A stretch of DNA of 64,000 bases. It comes from Azolla caroliniana. Its lineage: Eukaryota; Polypodiophyta. Numbering within the stretch: position 1 is the stretch's first letter; each line of letters starts with the position of its first letter. The stretch is taken from the NCBI GenBank assembly GCA_043228905.1, contig JBHGNT010000001.1, positions 15,934,001 to 15,998,000 of the forward strand, given 5' to 3'. A program made the position numbers and the translations under genes. This document shows, one piece after another, positions 61,313-64,000 of the stretch. Below the pieces are notes generated by a model. That model was not told the origin of the DNA. It saw only the letters and a program-made list of their open reading frames with translations, and searched no databases.

Positions 61313-62105
61313 GTTGCACACTATGTGGAAATTATATTTTTGTCCCTCCGGATAGAGAATGGAGTGCTCGGTGAGAACCGGAAGAAAACGGCATACCGGC
61401 AAGGAGGAAAACGGCATACCGGCAAGGAAGAAAACGGCATACCGGCAAGGAAGAGCCGGATAAAGAGACATAAATGTAAAAAGAAAGGAAATACTCACTA
61501 CTGCGCAGGGCGTGATTCGAACTCTGCACCTTCACGTTGACAAACCCCAACCTTACCATTACATTAACTTATCTTAAGTGTTTTAAATATAGATTTAATA
61601 CGTATAAGACCTTTATTTATGCATACCTTTATTAAAAGGTAAATCGTGTATTTTTTTAATATATGAAAAAGAAAAACACGAGACACTAAAAATAACTCAT
61701 GCACATCTAGCGTGCATGAGCCCTATACTTAGGAAATAAAAAAAAAGCATCACATGCACATTTAGGGGACATGAACACTTTTTGTAAAAAAGCATGAAGC
61801 CATGCTTAGCTCTTCCATCTTTATATAAGGAGGAGAAAAATATGTATATGGTTGTTGATTATTTGGATTAAGAATTAATCAATACAAAAATTATTCGTGG
61901 GATTCACGATTTATACGTCTACTTCTCTCTTAACACCCTAAGTACCAATTAATATAGTATACTCGTGTGATTCACGAGTTTCTTATCTTTCTCTTTGCTA
62001 TTTACTCATAATTAATCTCTATCTCACGAACTTCTTTCTCCTAGTCCAAGACCTCTGTGGTTCCCACCCGACTCACGCAACGATCCGGAGCCGAAAGGCA
62101 CGACA
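61300..62105 (+). repeat. 3' LTR of gypsy D
   Basis: 806 bp. The only difference I find from the 5' LTR is one A fewer in the second repeat unit. CCGG follows at 62106-62109. Confidence 0.93.
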
Positions 62106-62109
62106 CCGG

Positions 62110-63776
62110 TTACCGAAGCTCCAGAACGGAGATATCCTCTAAGAGAGAGAAGGGCCCCCCGGAGATTTCCGGAACCAGAGCACGTGCTGCTAACCGACGA
62201 AGGGGAGCCGGAGAGCTTTGAAGAAGCAAAGCATGACACCCAGAGCCGCAGGTGGTTGAGTGCCATGCAGGACGAGATGGATTCCCTGCATGAGAACCAC
62301 ACATATGAACTTGTGGAGTTGCCGAAAGGAAAGCGGGCACTTCGAAACAAGTGGGTGTTCAAGCTGAAACCGGGAGATGCCGGAAACCCCCCGAGATACA
62401 AAGCCAGGATCGTGGTGAAGGGGTTTCAGCAGAAGAAGGGCGTCGACTTCGACGAGATATTCGCCCCGGTAGTGAAGATGACCTCCATCCGGACGGTGCT
62501 GAGCATAGCGGCAAGCATGGACCTCGAGGTAGAACAGATGGACGTGAAGACGGCATTCCTTCACGGTGACCTCGAAGAAGAGATCTACATGCAGCAACCG
62601 GAAGGATTCGAGAAGAAAGGGAAGGAGCACCTGGTATGCCGGTTGAAGAAGAGCCTTTACGGACTGAAGCAGGCTCCCCGGCAATGGTACCGGAAGTTCG
62701 ACTCCTTCATGACCGACGAAGGGTACCACAAAATGCAGTCTGATCACTGCGTGTTTGTGAAGAAGTTCGAAGGAGGAGACTCTCTAATACTCCTCCTGTA
62801 CGTGGACGACATGTTGATCGTCGGACGGGACCAGGTCAAGATACGGGCGCTGAAGAAAGCGCTTCACCGAACCTTCTCAATGAAGGACCTGGGTCCGGCG
62901 AGGCAAATACTAGGGATGCACATCATCCGGGACCGGAAGAAGAAGCAGTTGTGGCTGTCACAGGAGAAGTACGTGACAAAGGTGCTTCACCGGTTCAACA
63001 TGTCGGAAGCAAGACCGGTCGGGTCAACCCTCCCGGGAAACTGCAAGTTGTCCAGCAAGCAAAGCCCCAAGACAAAGGCTGAGAAGGAGGACATGATGAA
63101 AGTACCATATGCCTCTGCCGTCGGAAGCTTGATGTACGCAATGGTGTGTACAAGACCGGACATAGGATATGCAGTTGGAGTGGTGAGCCGGTACATGAGC
63201 AATCCCGGCAAAGAGCACTGGAACGCGGTCAAGTGGATACTCCGATACCTGAAGGGCACGGCAAACGTGTGCCTCCGATTCGGCTCCGGTAAGCCCGAAT
63301 TCGACGGCTTTACCGATTCGGATATGTCGGCTGATGCAGATACCAGCCGGTCCACATCAGGGTATGTGATGACGTATGCAGGTGGAGCTGTTTCGTGGCA
63401 GTCGAGGCTGCAGAAGACGGTTGCGCTGTCAACCACGGAGGCGGAGTACATGGCGGCTGTTGAAGCCGGCAAGGAAATAATATGGATGAAGAACTTCATT
63501 AGAGAGCTCGGTATCCGGCAGGAGGAGTACCGACTCTACTGCGATAGTCTGAGTGCCATCCACCTTGCGAAGAACGCGGCCTACCATTCCCGGACGAAAC
63601 ACATCCAGCGTAGATACCACTGGATCCGGGAAAGGATAGAAGACAAGGAGTTCGTGCTGACGAAGATCCACACGGACGAGAACGGGTCGGATATGCTGAC
63701 CAAGGTGCTCACACCCGACAAGCTGGAAGCATGCCGGAAGAGGATCGGGTTGGAGAGACATCCCATGCCGAAGTGA
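62110..63776 (+). CDS. copia C polyprotein, second part: reverse transcriptase and RNase H
   Basis: It continues the frame cut at 54825. The hinge reads VTEAPERRYPLRERRAPRRF, then reverse transcriptase: NKWVFKLKPGDAG, YKARIVVKGFQQKKGVDFDE, QMDVKTAFLHGDLEEEIYM, GLKQAPRQWYRKF, catalytic LLYVDDMLIVG and FSMKDLGPARQILGM. RNase H has DGFTDSDMSADADTSRSTSG, VALSTTEAEYMAA and RTKHIQRRYHWIRE. It ends with TGA 63774-63776. On its own it lacks a start codon because gypsy D separates it from the first part. Confidence 0.93.
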
Positions 63777-63784
63777 AGGGGGAG
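63776..63784 (+). other. polypurine tract of copia C
   Basis: GAAGGGGAG overlaps the last base of the stop codon and lies two bases before the 3' LTR. Confidence 0.85.
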
Positions 63785-63786
63785 TT

Positions 63787-64000
63787 TGTTGGGATTTCGG
63801 TCCCTCCGGATGGGATGTCCGGAGATGAATGACGGCAAGCCCGGAGGCTGTTACGGAGCCGGATGCTGAAGACCCCGGTTACGGAGCCGGATGCTGAAGA
63901 CCCCGGTTACGGAGCCGGATGACGTATGTACCCGGAGAGAGATCCGGATGCGGGGACATATCTGTGAATATGTTTGCCAAGGGCCCTTGAGGCTATATTT
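63787..64000 (+). repeat. 3' LTR of copia C, cut by window edge
   Basis: 214 bases visible, identical by eye to 51771-51984, including the 28-bp tandem units. Confidence 0.93.

Larger units (their letters stand above)
54826..62105 (+). mobile_element. Ty3/gypsy element D, complete and recent, inserted in copia C
   Basis: LTRs of 807 and 806 bp differ, by eye, by one A in a run. A perfect tRNA-Trp type primer site, a Gag-protease ORF, a long Pol ORF and a purine-rich stretch before the 3' LTR are present. CCGG lies on both sides (54822-54825 and 62106-62109); a 5-bp reading ACCGG is also possible if the LTR is taken to end one base earlier. No stop or frameshift interrupts either ORF, so D may be autonomous. 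Confidence 0.93.
51771..64000 (+). mobile_element. Ty1/copia element C, recent, interrupted by gypsy D, running off the window
   Basis: It has a 5' LTR (51771-52387), an initiator-Met primer site, a polyprotein in two parts (52419-54825 and 62110-63776), a polypurine tract and a 3' LTR starting at 63787. The visible 214 bases of the 3' LTR match the 5' LTR without difference by eye. The two coding parts join in frame when gypsy D and one target copy are removed, and no other break is visible. GTTTT (51766-51770) is the presumed left duplication. Confidence 0.92.

Noticed and set aside
1-64000. Fungal contamination as the source of the Tcn1-like and D/E elements
   Set aside because: They are nested with, and interrupt, elements that have plant copia primer sites and a Tat-like gypsy family, in one continuous sequence.

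Overview
The window is a stack of LTR retrotransposons. I see no host gene, rRNA gene, genuine tRNA gene or CRISPR array. A green plant is the likely source. The Ty1/copia elements carry the usual plant initiator-Met primer site (TGGTATCAGAGC), and one Ty3/gypsy family is Tat-like with a tRNA-Arg primer site. A non-flowering plant is plausible but unproven: one chromovirus has a Gag and a self-priming arrangement of the fungal/vertebrate (Tcn1, Tf1/sushi) type, and a second gypsy lineage (D/E) is also unlike the common seed-plant clades. Names A to M are local labels used only here.

Layout. 1-6872: Tat-like gypsy A (minus), decayed, entering the window inside its third ORF. 6873-10063: copia F (plus), decayed, with a basic C-terminal extension. 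10178-11656 and 20621-23079: copia G (minus), split by gypsy E (11657-20620, plus). E itself holds a solo copia LTR (15831-16549) and ends in a duplicated LTR. 23080-23172 and 38351-39772: pieces of an older D/E-type element L (minus), split by gypsy B (23173-38350, minus), which is the best copy of the A family. B is itself split by the intact copia J (28937-34286, minus). About 39773-40591: AT-rich, MITE-like DNA. 40592-42524: copia I remnant (plus) holding a solo E-type LTR (40681-41761). 42525-44617: truncated copia H (plus). 44618-45221: unassigned LTR-like DNA (M). 45222-46563: fragment K of the A/B third ORF (minus). 46564-51770: Tcn1-like chromovirus (plus), cut by copia C (51771 to beyond the window, plus), which is cut by gypsy D (54826-62105, plus).

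Nesting is supported by target-site duplications and by reading frames that become continuous once the insert is removed. Relative ages come from hand-compared LTRs: J has no differences in 283 bp, D has one length difference in about 806 bp, and C has no differences over the roughly 214 bp visible. B has about 9 differences in 433 bp, and A, E, F, G, H, I, K and L are older. J, D and, apart from the D insertion, C have open coding regions and may be recently active.

The most unusual signals are four. LTRs of three gypsy types carry a tRNA-like pair of Pol III A and B boxes, always antisense. The chromovirus has a self-priming primer site and a GTTAAAC -1 frameshift signal. The D/E lineage has a tRNA-Trp primer site, a DHG protease motif and 4-bp duplications centred on CG. 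The Tat-like family carries a large coiled-coil third ORF.
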